In this document: positions 24,709-34,658 of the stretch, piece after piece
How positions within the stretch are numbered: the first letter of the stretch is position 1
Layout: each line of letters begins with the position of its first letter
From: Burkholderia sp. S171
GTDB taxonomy: Bacteria > Pseudomonadota > Gammaproteobacteria > Burkholderiales > Burkholderiaceae
NCBI RefSeq assembly: GCF_009766085.1
Contig: NZ_LMUF01000048.1
Span: forward strand, 210,246 to 274,245
Length of the DNA stretch: 64,000 nucleotides
Reading direction: 5' to 3'
The notes under the pieces: generated by a model
The model's input: the letters and a program-made list of their open reading frames with translations, nothing else
The model's database searches: none
What the model was told of the DNA's origin: nothing
Made by a program: the position numbers and the translations under genes

Positions 24709-26486
24709 TGGCTGCACAGAAAAAGCCGCACGTCGATGCGGTGATCGTCGGTTTTGGCTGGACGGGCGCGATCCTCGCGAAAGAGCTGACCGAAGCCGGA
24801 TTGAAAGTGGTGGCGCTCGAGCGCGGCGAGTATCGCGACACCTATCCCGACGGCGCGTATCCGAACACGATCGACGAGCTCACCTACAGCGTGCGCAAGA
24901 AGCTGTTCATCGACCTGTCGAAAAACACCGTCTCCATCCGCCATGGCGTGAATGACACGGCGCTGCCGTATCGCCAGCTCGCGGCGTTCACGCCGGGCGA
25001 GGGCGTGGGCGGAGCGGGCTTGCACTGGTCGGGCGTGCACTTTCGCGTGGCGCCTGAAGAGCTGCGTCTGCGCAGTCATTATGAGGAGCGCTACGGCAAA
25101 AAATTCATTCCTGAAGGCATGACGATCCAGGATGCCGGCGTGAGCTACGAGGAACTTGAACCGCACTTCGATTTCGCCGAGAAGGTATTCGGAACCTCGG
25201 GGCAAGCGTACAAGGTGAAGGACCAGATTGTTGGCGACGGCAATATTTTCGACGCTCCGCGAAGCGATCATTTCCCGCTGCCCGCGCAACTGAACACGTA
25301 TTCCGCCGAGCGGTTCGGGCGTGCTGCCAAGGAACTGGGGCTGCATCCCTACCGCTTGCCGTCGGCGAATACGTCGGGGCCGTACACCAATCCGTATGGC
25401 GTGCAGATGGGACCCTGCAACTTCTGCGGTTTTTGCAGCGGTTACGCGTGCTACATGTACTCGAAGGCATCGCCTAACCTGAATATCCTGCCGGCGCTGA
25501 AACAGACGCCGAACTTCGAGCTACGCGTGAAGTGTCACGTACTGCGCGTCAATCTCGACGATACAAAAAAGCGCGCCACAGGCGTGACTTATCTCGACGC
25601 GGCCGGCCGCGAAGTTGAGCAGCCCGCCGACCTGGTGATCGTCGCGGCGTTCCAGTATCACAACGTCCGGCTACTGCTGCTCTCGGGCATCGGCAAGCCC
25701 TACGACCCGGTCTCGGGAGAGGGTGTCGTCGGCAAGAATTTCGCGTACCAGAACCTGTCGACCATCACCGCATTCTTCGACAAGGACACATACACCAATC
25801 CGTATATTGGCGCGGGCGGCAACGGTGTTGCGGTGGACGACTTCAACGCCGACAACTTCGACCACGGGCCGCTAGGCTTCGTCGGCGGATCGCCCTGCTG
25901 GGTCAACCAGGCGGGCACCAAGCCGATCAGCGGTATTGCGACCCCCTCGGGTACGCCGAACTGGGGCAGCGCATGGAAGCAGTCGGTGAAGGACAACTAC
26001 CTGCATACGGTATCCATGGACGCACATGGATCGAACATGACGTATCGCGATGTCTATCTCGACCTGGATCCGACTTATCAGGACCCTTACGGGCAACCGC
26101 TCCTGCGCATGACCTTCGACTGGAAAGACAACGACATCAAGATGGCGCGCTACGTAACGGGGCAGATGCACAAGATTGCCGAGGCGATGGGGCCGGTCGC
26201 CATCAACGTCTACACGCGCGAGTTCGGCGCTCACTTCGACACGCGTCGCTACCAGACCACGCATCTCGTGGGTGGCGCGATCATGGGGACAGACCCGAAG
26301 ACCAGTGTGCTGAATCGTTATCTGCAAAGCTGGGATGTGCACAACGTGTTCGTGATGGGGTCGTCGGCGTTTCCGCAGGGGATCGGCTATAACCCGACCG
26401 GCCTCGTGGCGGCGCTGGCCTATTGGTCGGCCAAGGCGATCCGCGAACAGTATCTGAAGAACCCCGGCCCGCTGGTGAGCGCATGA
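24708..26486 (+). CDS. GMC-family flavoprotein subunit of membrane sugar (gluconate-type) dehydrogenase
   Basis: A 592-residue GMC oxidoreductase. The FAD-binding motif is DAVIVGFGWTGAILAKELTE, and the C-terminal GMC region has HLVGGAIMGTD and GYNPTGLVAALAYW. A cysteine cluster PCNFCGFCSGYACYMY lies at about 236-250. In the related Burkholderia FAD-glucose dehydrogenase, cysteines in this region bind a 3Fe-4S cluster, so the same is inferred here. It oxidises a sugar or sugar acid in the periplasm and passes electrons to the cytochrome subunit. The exact substrate (gluconate, glucose or another polyol) cannot be decided. Confidence 0.92.
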   Translation: MAAQKKPHVDAVIVGFGWTGAILAKELTEAGLKVVALERGEYRDTYPDGAYPNTIDELTYSVRKKLFIDLSKNTVSIRHGVNDTALPYRQLAAFTPGEGVGGAGLHWSGVHFRVAPEELRLRSHYEERYGKKFIPEGMTIQDAGVSYEELEPHFDFAEKVFGTSGQAYKVKDQIVGDGNIFDAPRSDHFPLPAQLNTYSAERFGRAAKELGLHPYRLPSANTSGPYTNPYGVQMGPCNFCGFCSGYACYMYSKASPNLNILPALKQTPNFELRVKCHVLRVNLDDTKKRATGVTYLDAAGREVEQPADLVIVAAFQYHNVRLLLLSGIGKPYDPVSGEGVVGKNFAYQNLSTITAFFDKDTYTNPYIGAGGNGVAVDDFNADNFDHGPLGFVGGSPCWVNQAGTKPISGIATPSGTPNWGSAWKQSVKDNYLHTVSMDAHGSNMTYRDVYLDLDPTYQDPYGQPLLRMTFDWKDNDIKMARYVTGQMHKIAEAMGPVAINVYTREFGAHFDTRRYQTTHLVGGAIMGTDPKTSVLNRYLQSWDVHNVFVMGSSAFPQGIGYNPTGLVAALAYWSAKAIREQYLKNPGPLVSA

Positions 26487-27862
26487 GGACAATTAAAATA
26501 TCGGCGGCTGCCGCGCTGTTCGCCCTTGCATCGCTGGCTCAAGCTCAATCTCAGGCTCAATCCAATCAAGCCCAGTCTCGAGCAGATTCCGCGATGATTG
26601 CCCGCGGCGAATACATCGCCCGTGCATCGGATTGCATCGCGTGTCATACAGCGGTGAACGGCAAGCCGTTTGCGGGCGGTCTGAAGCTGGACACGCCGAT
26701 CGGGCCGATTTATTCGAGCAACATCACGCCTGACGCCAGCACGGGTATTGGTTCGTACACCGTCGAGGAATTCGACCGGACCCTGCGTGAAGGGGTTAAA
26801 AAGAACGGCGACACCCTGTATCCGGCTATGCCGTATCCCTCGTATTCGCGCTTGTCGGATGACGACGTGCATGCGCTTTACGCCTATTTCATGCATGGCG
26901 TAAGCCCGGTTCAGCAAAGCAATCGCGCGACCGGAATCGTCTGGCCGCTGTCAATGCGATGGCCGCTCGCACTATGGCGCACGGCGTTTGCGCCCAAGCC
27001 TCAACCGTTCACGGCACCGGCCGGAACGGACCCCGTTTTGGCGCGTGGCGCTTATCTAGTGCAGGGCGCGGGCCATTGCGGCGCCTGTCATACGCCCCGT
27101 GCCGTGACCATGCAGGAAAAAGCGCTGACCGATGCCGACGGCCTCGACTATCTGTCTGGTGGGGCACCTGTCGACGGCTGGGTGCCGGCAAGCTTGCGTG
27201 GCGAGCAGAGGACGGGCATTGGCATGTGGAGCGAGAGCGATATTGTTCAATTCCTGAAGACGGGACGCTCCCCGCACACGGCGGCTTTTGGCGGCATGAC
27301 TGACGTGGTCGCCCACAGCATGCAGTTCATGAGCGACGCCGATCTTAGCGCGATCGCCCGTTATTTGAAGAGCCTGCCGCCCAAGCTTCAGGGGCAAACG
27401 CCGTACGTCTACGACGACACGGTTGCCAAAGCGTTACGTACAGGCAATGTCGGGAAGCCGGGCGCTGCCGTGTACCGCGATAACTGCATGGGGTGCCATC
27501 GCAGCGATGGGACGGGTTACACGCGCGTGTTTCCAGCGCTCGGCGGCAATCCTGTGGTGCAGGGTGAAGACGCGAGTTCGCTGATTCACGTAGTGCTCTC
27601 GGGGAATACGCTGCCGGGCGTTCATACGGCGCCCTCGTCGTTCACCATGCCGCCGTTGGGATGGCGTCTCTCCGATCAGGAAGTGGCCGACGTCTCGAAC
27701 TTCGTGCGCACGAGCTGGGGCAATACCGGTTCGGTGGTGACAGCGGAGCAGGTCGCGAAAATGAGGAAGCTGGTGAAACCGCCGGGCATGCCGCCGATTG
27801 CCGGCAGCGCGGAGGTAGAGGCGAACGGAATGAATGGAACGAACGGGCAGGCCAGCCATTAG
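26483..27862 (+). CDS. Triheme cytochrome c subunit of the membrane dehydrogenase
   Basis: A 459-residue protein with a Sec signal peptide (ISAAAALFALASLAQA) and three heme c sites: CIACH (about 51), CGACH (about 198) and CMGCH (about 335). This is the standard architecture of the gluconate/alcohol dehydrogenase cytochrome subunit, which passes electrons to ubiquinone. A Gln/Ser-rich linker follows the signal. The start overlaps the flavoprotein stop (ATGA), confirming translational coupling. Confidence 0.93.
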   Translation: MRTIKISAAAALFALASLAQAQSQAQSNQAQSRADSAMIARGEYIARASDCIACHTAVNGKPFAGGLKLDTPIGPIYSSNITPDASTGIGSYTVEEFDRTLREGVKKNGDTLYPAMPYPSYSRLSDDDVHALYAYFMHGVSPVQQSNRATGIVWPLSMRWPLALWRTAFAPKPQPFTAPAGTDPVLARGAYLVQGAGHCGACHTPRAVTMQEKALTDADGLDYLSGGAPVDGWVPASLRGEQRTGIGMWSESDIVQFLKTGRSPHTAAFGGMTDVVAHSMQFMSDADLSAIARYLKSLPPKLQGQTPYVYDDTVAKALRTGNVGKPGAAVYRDNCMGCHRSDGTGYTRVFPALGGNPVVQGEDASSLIHVVLSGNTLPGVHTAPSSFTMPPLGWRLSDQEVADVSNFVRTSWGNTGSVVTAEQVAKMRKLVKPPGMPPIAGSAEVEANGMNGTNGQASH

Positions 27863-27892
27863 AGGCGGTAGAACGGCCGTTGTAACGTGGCC

Positions 27893-27921
27893 AACGGTCC
27901 GGGCGCTGTGCCCGAACCGTT
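27893..27921. terminator. Hairpin between convergent cytochrome and ABC genes
   Basis: A stem AACGGTCCGGGC / GCCCGAACCGTT with one C-A mismatch and a 5-base loop sits exactly between two convergent stops. There is no T-run, so termination is likely but not certain. Confidence 0.5.
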
Positions 27922-27924
27922 GCA

Positions 27925-29805
27925 TCACGTGCTGGTGCTCAACGAGGGATCGTCGGCATAACCGCCTGGACGGCGGCTGGCTCGCGCCGTCTTTTCCGGC
28001 TCCGCACGATCAGTCGTCAAGCCGAGCGCCTGCCGTTCGAACAACCGCCGATACAAGCCGTTGTGAAGTTGGATCAGCTTTTCATGGCTGCCTTCCTCCG
28101 CAATCCTGCCCTTGTCGAGCACCAGCAGCCGGTCCAGCGCCCGTACCGTTGAAAGCCGATGCGCAACCACCAGCGTCGTGCGGCCGACCATCAGCCGCTC
28201 CATTGCCTGCTGGATCAGCACTTCGCTCTCGCTGTCGAGGCTCGACGTTGCTTCGTCGAGGATCAGGATGGGCGCATTCGCGAGGAACGCCCGGGCAATC
28301 GCCACACGCTGGCGTTCGCCGCCCGACAACTTGATACCGCGCTCACCCACGAGCGTTTCATAACCCTGGGGCAACGCCGCGATGAAATCGTGAGCGCTGG
28401 CCTGCCTCGCGGCCCGCTCGATTTCCGCGCGGGTAGCTCCTGGCCGGGCGTACGCAATGTTCTCCGCGAGCGAACGATGGAACAGCACCGGCTCTTGCTG
28501 AACGATCGCGATCTGACCGCGCAACGACGCTTGAGCGACATCGGCAATGTTCTGCCCGTCGATCATGATCCTGCCGCCCGAGATGTCGTAAAGCCGCTGG
28601 ATCAGCTTGATCAACGTCGTCTTGCCGGACCCCGAGTGCCCGATCAACCCCACGCGCTCTCCCGGCGCAATCCGCACCGAAAAGTCGTTATAGAGCGGCT
28701 TCGCGTGACCGTCGTAGCTGAAGGTCACATGCTCGAAGCGGATCTCGCCTTCACGGATCGCGATAGGCCCAGCGTCGGGCTTGTCTTCCACGCCGAGAGG
28801 CTGACCTTCAAGCGATACCAGCTCTTCCATGTCGTTGACCGAGCGCTGCAAATTGCGCACGTGCATCCCGACTTCGCGCAGATAACCCTGCAACATGAAG
28901 AACATGGTCAGCGTGAACGTGATGTCGCCCACGCTGGCCTTGTCGGCTTCCCACAGCAACAACGCAGCACCCAGGATTGCCGCCTGCATGACCACCAGCA
29001 TGCCGCCTTGCACACCGCCGTTGATCGTGCCGCGTGCCCATGTGCGCCGCGTCCGGTGACGCCACTTGCCGATCACGCGGGCAAGCCGCGCTTCCTCGCG
29101 CGTTTCCGCACCGAAGGCCTTGACCACGGTGTTGCAGCTCACGGCGTCTGCGAGCGCACCGCCCATGCGGGTGTCCCATGCGTTGCCCAGACGAGCGGCC
29201 GGTGCAACAAAGCCGAGCGACAGGCCGACCGTCACCCCGATATAAAGCAGCGACCCGACGCCCACGACCACGCCCATGATGGTCCAGTGCATACCGAGCA
29301 ACACGGTTGCGCCGACCAGCATCACCAGTGATGGAAGCAGGGCGATGAGCAGCGTGTCGTTGAGCAGGTCGAGCGCCCACATGCCGCGCGTGATCTTGCG
29401 GACAGTCGAACCGGCGAAGCTGTTGCCGTGCCAGTCAGCGGAAAACCGTTGCACGCGGTGAAATGCGTTGGCGGCAATTTCACTCATCATCTTTAGCGTC
29501 AATACGATGATGTTCATGAAAACGAGCTGACGCAGCAACGTGCCTGCCAGCCCAAGGCAAGCCAGGATGCCGAACGCGGTTGTGGCTGCACGCCATGCCA
29601 GCTCCTTGCCGGCCGCGCCGGCGGCGAGTGCGTCCACGAGCCGGCCTGCGAAGAGCGGCGTGAGGACATCGGCCAGTGCCGACAGCAGCGCGAGCACAAC
29701 AATGGCTACGATGCGCCACGGTTGTTTGCCCCAGTGAGCCACAGTGAAACCGAGAACGTCTTTGAACGCCCGTCCGCCGAAGTCGAGTTTTTTTGTGTAA
29801 GCCAT
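27925..29805 (-). CDS. ABC transporter, fused permease and ATPase (exporter)
   Basis: A 626-residue half-transporter. The membrane domain (six helices, residues about 20-330) is followed by an ATPase with Walker A GHSGSGKTTL, a Q-loop, signature LSGGERQRVAIARAFL, Walker B ILILDEATSSLDSES and the H-loop AHRLSTV. It would act as a homodimer exporting lipids, peptides or drugs. No partner half-transporter gene is adjacent. The cargo is unknown. Confidence 0.92.
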   Translation of the reverse strand: MAYTKKLDFGGRAFKDVLGFTVAHWGKQPWRIVAIVVLALLSALADVLTPLFAGRLVDALAAGAAGKELAWRAATTAFGILACLGLAGTLLRQLVFMNIIVLTLKMMSEIAANAFHRVQRFSADWHGNSFAGSTVRKITRGMWALDLLNDTLLIALLPSLVMLVGATVLLGMHWTIMGVVVGVGSLLYIGVTVGLSLGFVAPAARLGNAWDTRMGGALADAVSCNTVVKAFGAETREEARLARVIGKWRHRTRRTWARGTINGGVQGGMLVVMQAAILGAALLLWEADKASVGDITFTLTMFFMLQGYLREVGMHVRNLQRSVNDMEELVSLEGQPLGVEDKPDAGPIAIREGEIRFEHVTFSYDGHAKPLYNDFSVRIAPGERVGLIGHSGSGKTTLIKLIQRLYDISGGRIMIDGQNIADVAQASLRGQIAIVQQEPVLFHRSLAENIAYARPGATRAEIERAARQASAHDFIAALPQGYETLVGERGIKLSGGERQRVAIARAFLANAPILILDEATSSLDSESEVLIQQAMERLMVGRTTLVVAHRLSTVRALDRLLVLDKGRIAEEGSHEKLIQLHNGLYRRLFERQALGLTTDRAEPEKTARASRRPGGYADDPSLSTST

Positions 29806-30243
29806 TTGCCACAGCCCGTAGCGGCAAGCGCGACGAAGCTATCCGGTCGAGAGAAATTAGAGCGACAGCCAAAGCACGCCTGCATGAGCGGGCGAACTGA
29901 CAACGGACTGTCTGGAAATCGCGCAGGCTGCTGTGCCCGCGCTGACGGCGACCTAAACTGGCCGGCGCATCGAGTAAGGGACGGCGCTGCTGAATGTGAT
30001 CATCTTTTCGCCTCCCTTTGAGAAATGAAACCTGAGTGACGTGGGACCGGGCGGCCATCCACGTCTCAATATTATCAGGCACTTATGGAGCTTGCCAACC
30101 TCTTTCGGCCACGCACATGTTAAGGCGCCGATACAGCGCGAGCGACGCACCATAGCGCACTGCGCTATCGATCCCGATGCACGAATGTCTCTGCGCTGCA
30201 GGGACATTCGTGAAAAGACCGGGCTCGCGCCGGGCACTCAGGC
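29806..30243. other. Upstream region of the ABC exporter with two strong dyads
   Basis: A 438-bp region without a supported gene. It contains the dyad ATAGCGCACTGCGCTAT at 30152-30168 and a long hairpin with stem CACGAATGTC / GACATTCGTG at 30180-30212. Both lie between the 3' end of the lyase gene and the ABC exporter, so either termination or operator roles are possible. Confidence 0.5.
30180..30212. other. Long inverted repeat (hairpin) downstream of PEP-mutase-like gene
   Basis: A 10-bp perfect stem CACGAATGTC / GACATTCGTG encloses a second small CTGC/GCAG stem. For the minus-strand lyase transcript it lies 30-60 bp past the stop, where a terminator is expected, although no T-run follows. 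Confidence 0.5.
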
Positions 30244-31065
30244 TCAGGCGAATCCGCCGAAAACATCGTTCAATTGCTTGCTTGATGCGGCGCTGGCGAG
30301 GCCATCGAACGACCCCGCTTTCATTTGTTCAGCGGCCGTTAGCATGGCTTGCCACGCAACCCGCGCCAATCCTCCACCAACACTGATTCGACGCACGCCA
30401 AGGTCGGCCAGTTCGGCGACGCTCAGGCCGGGCCGCATCATCAGAACGTTGAGCGGCTTGGGCGCTACGGCGCGAACCATGACCGCTATGTCGTCTTTAT
30501 TGACCACGCCCGGCGCATACAAACAATCGGCACCTTCAGCCGCGAAGGCCACGAGTTTATCGATGGACTGGCTGAGCGCGCTCGGATCACTGAGCAGGAT
30601 CTCGGTGCGCGCGACCAGGATGACGTCATCGCCGGAACGGTCGATCGCCGCACGGGCCGCACGCACACGCTCGACGGCAAGAGCGGTCTCGTAGAGTCCG
30701 AACGGCGCGTCCACGTCGCGATCTTCAATCGATAAACCCGCTACGCCCGTCTGGATTGCAAGGGTGACGTTGGCCGCGAGCGTAGCGGGGTCGGAAGCGA
30801 AACCAGACTCGAAATCGGCGTTCACCGGCAGGTCTACAGCTTCGCAGAGGGCGCCCAGATGTTGCAGGACATCGGAACAGGTCACCGCGTAGTCGGGCCG
30901 GCCTGTGGTCCACGCGAAGCCTGAACTCGTCGATGCCAGCGCGGCAAAGCCAAGGTGCTGCAGCATCCGCGCGCTGCCTGCGTCCCATGGGTTGGGCAGC
31001 ACGAAACAGCCTTGCTGGTGAAGCGCGCGAAAGGCAGCGCGTTTTTCGGCGACGGTACGGGTCAT
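30244..31065 (-). CDS. Isocitrate lyase / PEP mutase superfamily protein
   Basis: A 273-residue TIM-barrel protein. The stretch FVLPNPWDAGSARMLQHLGF is the PEP mutase-like N-terminus. Active-site acids appear in VNADFESGFA and LSIEDRD. The catalytic KKCGH loop of true isocitrate lyases is absent, so a C-C or P-C lyase such as 2-methylisocitrate-like or oxaloacetate-hydrolase-like activity is more plausible. It stands alone on the minus strand, and its substrate is unknown. Confidence 0.85.
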   Translation of the reverse strand: MTRTVAEKRAAFRALHQQGCFVLPNPWDAGSARMLQHLGFAALASTSSGFAWTTGRPDYAVTCSDVLQHLGALCEAVDLPVNADFESGFASDPATLAANVTLAIQTGVAGLSIEDRDVDAPFGLYETALAVERVRAARAAIDRSGDDVILVARTEILLSDPSALSQSIDKLVAFAAEGADCLYAPGVVNKDDIAVMVRAVAPKPLNVLMMRPGLSVAELADLGVRRISVGGGLARVAWQAMLTAAEQMKAGSFDGLASAASSKQLNDVFGGFA

Positions 31066-31283
31066 CGGAACCTCATGGTGAGTGGGCTAACAAATCGGAG
31101 TTGCAAATACGAGTCCGTTCAAGCAGCGTTGGGCGCGGGTAACTTCCTGATTCATCTACCGCGGACCGCGTTCGTACGGACAGGGTTACGAAAGCAAAAA
31201 TGTTGATACGCAATCTCATACGAGCGGGTCAGATCCAGGACGACGCTCGTGACATTCACGCATAAGCTCAAACGCACCACGCT

Positions 31284-32408
31284 TTATATTCCCGCTCCCG
31301 CAGCCTCCAACCCCGCAATGTTTTGCGGGGTCAGCACCGCTTCGCCCGCGACCGCGCGAGCAATCAGCGCATCGGGCTGCGCAACCGGAATTCCCTGCAC
31401 CTCGTACCAGGCATCGGCATAGTAGGTGTTGCTGTAACGTTCGCCGCTATCGCACAGCAGGCTGACGATGGAACCCTGCTCGCCCGCCTGCTTCATGCGC
31501 TCGGCCAGATACAGCACGCCCACAAAATTGGTCCCTGTCGAACCGCCGACGCGACGCCCAAACGCCCCTGCCAGATAGCGCATGGCAGCAAAGGACAACG
31601 CGTCGGGCACCTTGAGCATCGCATCGATACATGTCGGAATGAAGGAGCGTTCAACACGCGGACGGCCGATGCCTTCAATCTTCGATCCCACATCGAGCGT
31701 CAGGCTGCTGTCCGGCGTGCCCGCGAGCGTGCTTTTGAAGTAATCGAAAAATACCGAATTCTCGGGATCGGCGCAAAGAATGCGCGTGGTGTGCCGCCGG
31801 TACGCTACGTAGCGGCCCAATGTGGCTATCGTGCCGCCGGTGCCGCCGCTGGACACGAGCCACGCCGGAACGGGGTGCTCCTCGTCGCCCATCTGCTTGA
31901 AGATGGACTCGGCGATATTGTTGTTGGCCCGCCAATCGGTCGCACGTTCGGCGTAGGTGAACTGATCCATGAAATGCCCGCCGGTTTCCGCCGCGAGCCG
32001 ATGCGATTCCGTGTAGATGTCCGCCGGGTTCGCGACCAGATGACAGCGCCCGCCGTAGAATTCGATCGCCTCGATTTTCATGCGGGATGTGCCCGCTGGA
32101 ATCACCGCGACAAACGGCAGGCCGAGCAGTCGCGCGAAATATGCTTCGGAAATGGCCGTTGATCCGCTGGACGCTTCAACAATCGTGCTTTGCTCGCGCA
32201 GCCAGCCATTGCAAAGCGCATAGAGAAACAAGGATCGCGCCAACCGATGTTTCAGGCTACCGGTCGGATGGCTCGATTCGTCCTTGAAATAGAAACGGAT
32301 AGACGGATAACCGGGCAGGTCGAGTGGAATCAGGTGGGTATCGGCGGAACGGTTGAAGTCCGCTTCAATCTTGCGAATCGCTTCACGGGTCCAGTCGGAA
32401 CGCGGCAT
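31284..32408 (-). CDS. PLP-dependent cysteine synthase family protein
   Basis: A 374-residue fold-type II PLP enzyme. The Schiff-base lysine is in SSHPTGSLKHRLARSLF, followed by VEASSGSTAISEAYFARLLG and the phosphate-binding SSGGTGGTIA. The long family member of cysteine synthase/cystathionine beta-synthase is implied by length. ATG 32408 is preferred over the upstream in-frame start, which would add 20 poorly coding residues. Its reaction (beta-replacement or beta-elimination on Ser/Cys-like substrates) is inferred only from the family. Confidence 0.88.
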   Translation of the reverse strand: MPRSDWTREAIRKIEADFNRSADTHLIPLDLPGYPSIRFYFKDESSHPTGSLKHRLARSLFLYALCNGWLREQSTIVEASSGSTAISEAYFARLLGLPFVAVIPAGTSRMKIEAIEFYGGRCHLVANPADIYTESHRLAAETGGHFMDQFTYAERATDWRANNNIAESIFKQMGDEEHPVPAWLVSSGGTGGTIATLGRYVAYRRHTTRILCADPENSVFFDYFKSTLAGTPDSSLTLDVGSKIEGIGRPRVERSFIPTCIDAMLKVPDALSFAAMRYLAGAFGRRVGGSTGTNFVGVLYLAERMKQAGEQGSIVSLLCDSGERYSNTYYADAWYEVQGIPVAQPDALIARAVAGEAVLTPQNIAGLEAAGAGI

Positions 32409-32626
32409 GAAAATCCCCACCCAGTGACGGCTAACAGCGGATCGGCGCGCGAATTCGGGCTCACGCACGCGGGCTATGGCAGCGTGCTCGCGGCATGGCG
32501 CCGTCTGTCACGCTCGGCTTGGCCGGGGCTCGATGTGAAGCCATCGTACACGAGAGCGGCCGCCCGGTTTTCACAATCGCAACGGGCTGCCGTAGGGGTT
32601 TTCGTGATTGCCGGGTCATGAAGGCG

Positions 32627-33472
32627 TCACGCGAAGTCCGTCGAGCGCGATACCTTTTCCCACGTTTCAATCTCGGTGGTGAGGGCCGCCAGCTTGTCCC
32701 TGACCAGGTTGAGCGCGTCGGTGCCGAGCAGCAGATGTACCGGCGGATTTTTTGCCTCAATCACCTCCAGCAGCACCTGCGCTGCCTTGACCGGGTCGCC
32801 CGCCTGCTTGCCGCTTTTCGCCTCCCGCGCCTGACGGATCGGGGTGAACAGCGCATCGTAGTCCGCGATGCTGCGACCCGCGCGCACCATCGAGCGGCCA
32901 GCCCAATCCGTGCGGAACGAGCCGGGTGCAACCGCCGTTACCTTAACGCCGAAACCCGCGACTTCTTTCGCCAGCGTTTCAGAGATGCCTTCGAGCGCGA
33001 ACTTGCTGCCGCAGTAGTAAGAAATGCCCGGCATGGTGACGAAGCCGCCCATCGACGTGATGTTGATGATATGACCCGACCGGCGTTCGCGCATGGCGGG
33101 AAGCACGGCTTGGATCATCGCGACGGCGCCGAATACGTTGGCGTCGAACTGTCGGCGCAGGTCTTCAAGCGGAGACTCCTCAAGCACGCCTTCGTAGCCA
33201 TATCCCGCGTTGTTGACCAGCACATCGATCGCTCTTATTTTGTCCGTTATCGTCGCGACAGCCGGGCCGATCGCCGCGAAATCGGTCACGTCGAGCACAA
33301 TCGCGTGTGCACGACCGGCTGCGAGCGCCTCGAATGTTGGGATGTCGGCATCGCGGCGCACCGTACCCACGACTACGTGTCCGGCATTCAACGCGGCTTC
33401 GGCGAACGCGCGGCCGAAACCCGAGCTCACGCCGGTAATCAGGAAAGTCTTCTTGCCCTGGATGGGGTTCAT
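32627..33472 (-). CDS. SDR-family NAD(P)-dependent oxidoreductase
   Basis: A 281-residue short-chain dehydrogenase. The cofactor motif is TGVSSGFGRAFAEAAL, the structural motif NNAGYGYEG, and the catalytic Ser-Tyr-Lys lies in ITSMGGFVTMPG and YYCGSKFAL. AAGGAG at 9 bp before ATG 33472 fixes the start. It is divergent from the AraC regulator gene, a common pairing in which the regulator controls the oxidoreductase. Confidence 0.92.
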   Translation of the reverse strand: MNPIQGKKTFLITGVSSGFGRAFAEAALNAGHVVVGTVRRDADIPTFEALAAGRAHAIVLDVTDFAAIGPAVATITDKIRAIDVLVNNAGYGYEGVLEESPLEDLRRQFDANVFGAVAMIQAVLPAMRERRSGHIINITSMGGFVTMPGISYYCGSKFALEGISETLAKEVAGFGVKVTAVAPGSFRTDWAGRSMVRAGRSIADYDALFTPIRQAREAKSGKQAGDPVKAAQVLLEVIEAKNPPVHLLLGTDALNLVRDKLAALTTEIETWEKVSRSTDFA

Positions 33473-33731
33473 GGTGCTGCACTCCTTGTTGATAGTCATG
33501 GACAGGCTGCGTGTCGGGATGCGTCGCCGATGACACACGCGACCTCAGCAACGATTGCATGTTAGGAGTGCATCGTCAGAACGCGAATGCCGGTTCATCT
33601 GTTGTGTTTGCCTAATCCTATGAGCCGGTGGATTTCGGCTCGGGCACGTGGCACATTGCAAGCTGGCTGCAAAACTGACGAGACCGGACGTGACCCCTGA
33701 ACGCGATCAACACGCTGAAAACGATAATCAG

Positions 33732-34658
33732 ATGACAGCGCAGCAACGCATGGTCGCGTTGCTGGCAGTCTTGGCGCCTGTGGAGGGGTACAACCTGACG
33801 GCGCTGCCCGGCGTGCGATTCCTGCGTTCGAACCGCCCGCTGAGCCGCACGCCGGTGCTGTACGACCCGGGTATTGTGATTGTCTGCCAGGGACGCAAGC
33901 GCGGATTTCTGGGCGACGACGTTTATGTGTATGACGCGCAGCACTATCTTGCGGTATCGGTGCCGGTGCCGTTTTCGATGGAAACCGAGGCAAGCGAAGC
34001 CGAGCCCATGCTGGCGATCTATTTTCGCCTTGACTTCAACATGGCGGCTGACCTGATGCTGCAACTCGACGAACGGGCGGGCGGTGTTCCAGCAAAGCCC
34101 AAAGGGATGATGTCGACTCCGCTCGACGCCCGCCTCGCGGCATCGGTACTGCGCTTTCTGGAGACGATGAGTTCGCCGCTGGAGGCCGAGATTCTCGGCC
34201 TTGGACTCGTGCGTGAAATTTACTATCGGGTGCTGACGGGCGAGCAGGGCGGGTCGATGCGCGCAGCACTCACGCGGCAAGGGCATTTCGGCAAGATCGC
34301 GAAGGCGCTCCGAAAGATCCATCTGTCGTTCCGCGAACCGCTGGACGTCGAGCGGCTGGCTTCCGAGGCGAGCATGAGCGTGCCGTCGTTTCATTCGCAC
34401 TTCAAAGCGGTGACCAATACTTCGCCGATGCAATATCTGAAGTCGACGCGGCTTCATCAGGCCCGCCTGCTAATGGTGAGAAACGACGTGACGGCGGCGG
34501 TTGCATGCGCTCAGGTTGGGTATGAAAGCTCGTCGCAGTTCAGCCGCGAATTCAAGCGGCTATTCGGGCGTAGTCCGATAGAAGAAGCGGCCCGGATGAA
34601 AAAGACCTTCGCGGTTCCTCAAGCCGGACCCGACTCCATCTACGTTGCATCGCATTGA
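33732..34658 (+). CDS. AraC-family transcriptional regulator
   Basis: A 308-residue regulator. The N-terminal cupin-type domain (residues about 20-165; PVLYDPGIVIVCQGRKRGFL) belongs to the AraC_N group. The C-terminal pair of HTH motifs covers about 210-300 (LDVERLASEASMSVPSFHSH, VGYESSSQFSREFKRLFGRS). The frame is open from 33648, but the extra 28 residues look non-native. It sits between the divergent SDR gene and a downstream alcohol dehydrogenase, so it may control either or both, probably in response to aldehydes or alcohols. Confidence 0.88.
   Translation: MTAQQRMVALLAVLAPVEGYNLTALPGVRFLRSNRPLSRTPVLYDPGIVIVCQGRKRGFLGDDVYVYDAQHYLAVSVPVPFSMETEASEAEPMLAIYFRLDFNMAADLMLQLDERAGGVPAKPKGMMSTPLDARLAASVLRFLETMSSPLEAEILGLGLVREIYYRVLTGEQGGSMRAALTRQGHFGKIAKALRKIHLSFREPLDVERLASEASMSVPSFHSHFKAVTNTSPMQYLKSTRLHQARLLMVRNDVTAAVACAQVGYESSSQFSREFKRLFGRSPIEEAARMKKTFAVPQAGPDSIYVASH

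Noticed and set aside
28159-29331. A 390-codon plus-strand frame inside the ABC exporter gene
   Set aside because: Antisense shadow of a conserved ABC exporter; composition is Arg/His/Asp-rich and there are no motifs.
32495-33565. A 356-codon plus-strand frame opposite the SDR gene
   Set aside because: Shadow of the SDR gene, whose cofactor and catalytic motifs are all on the minus strand.
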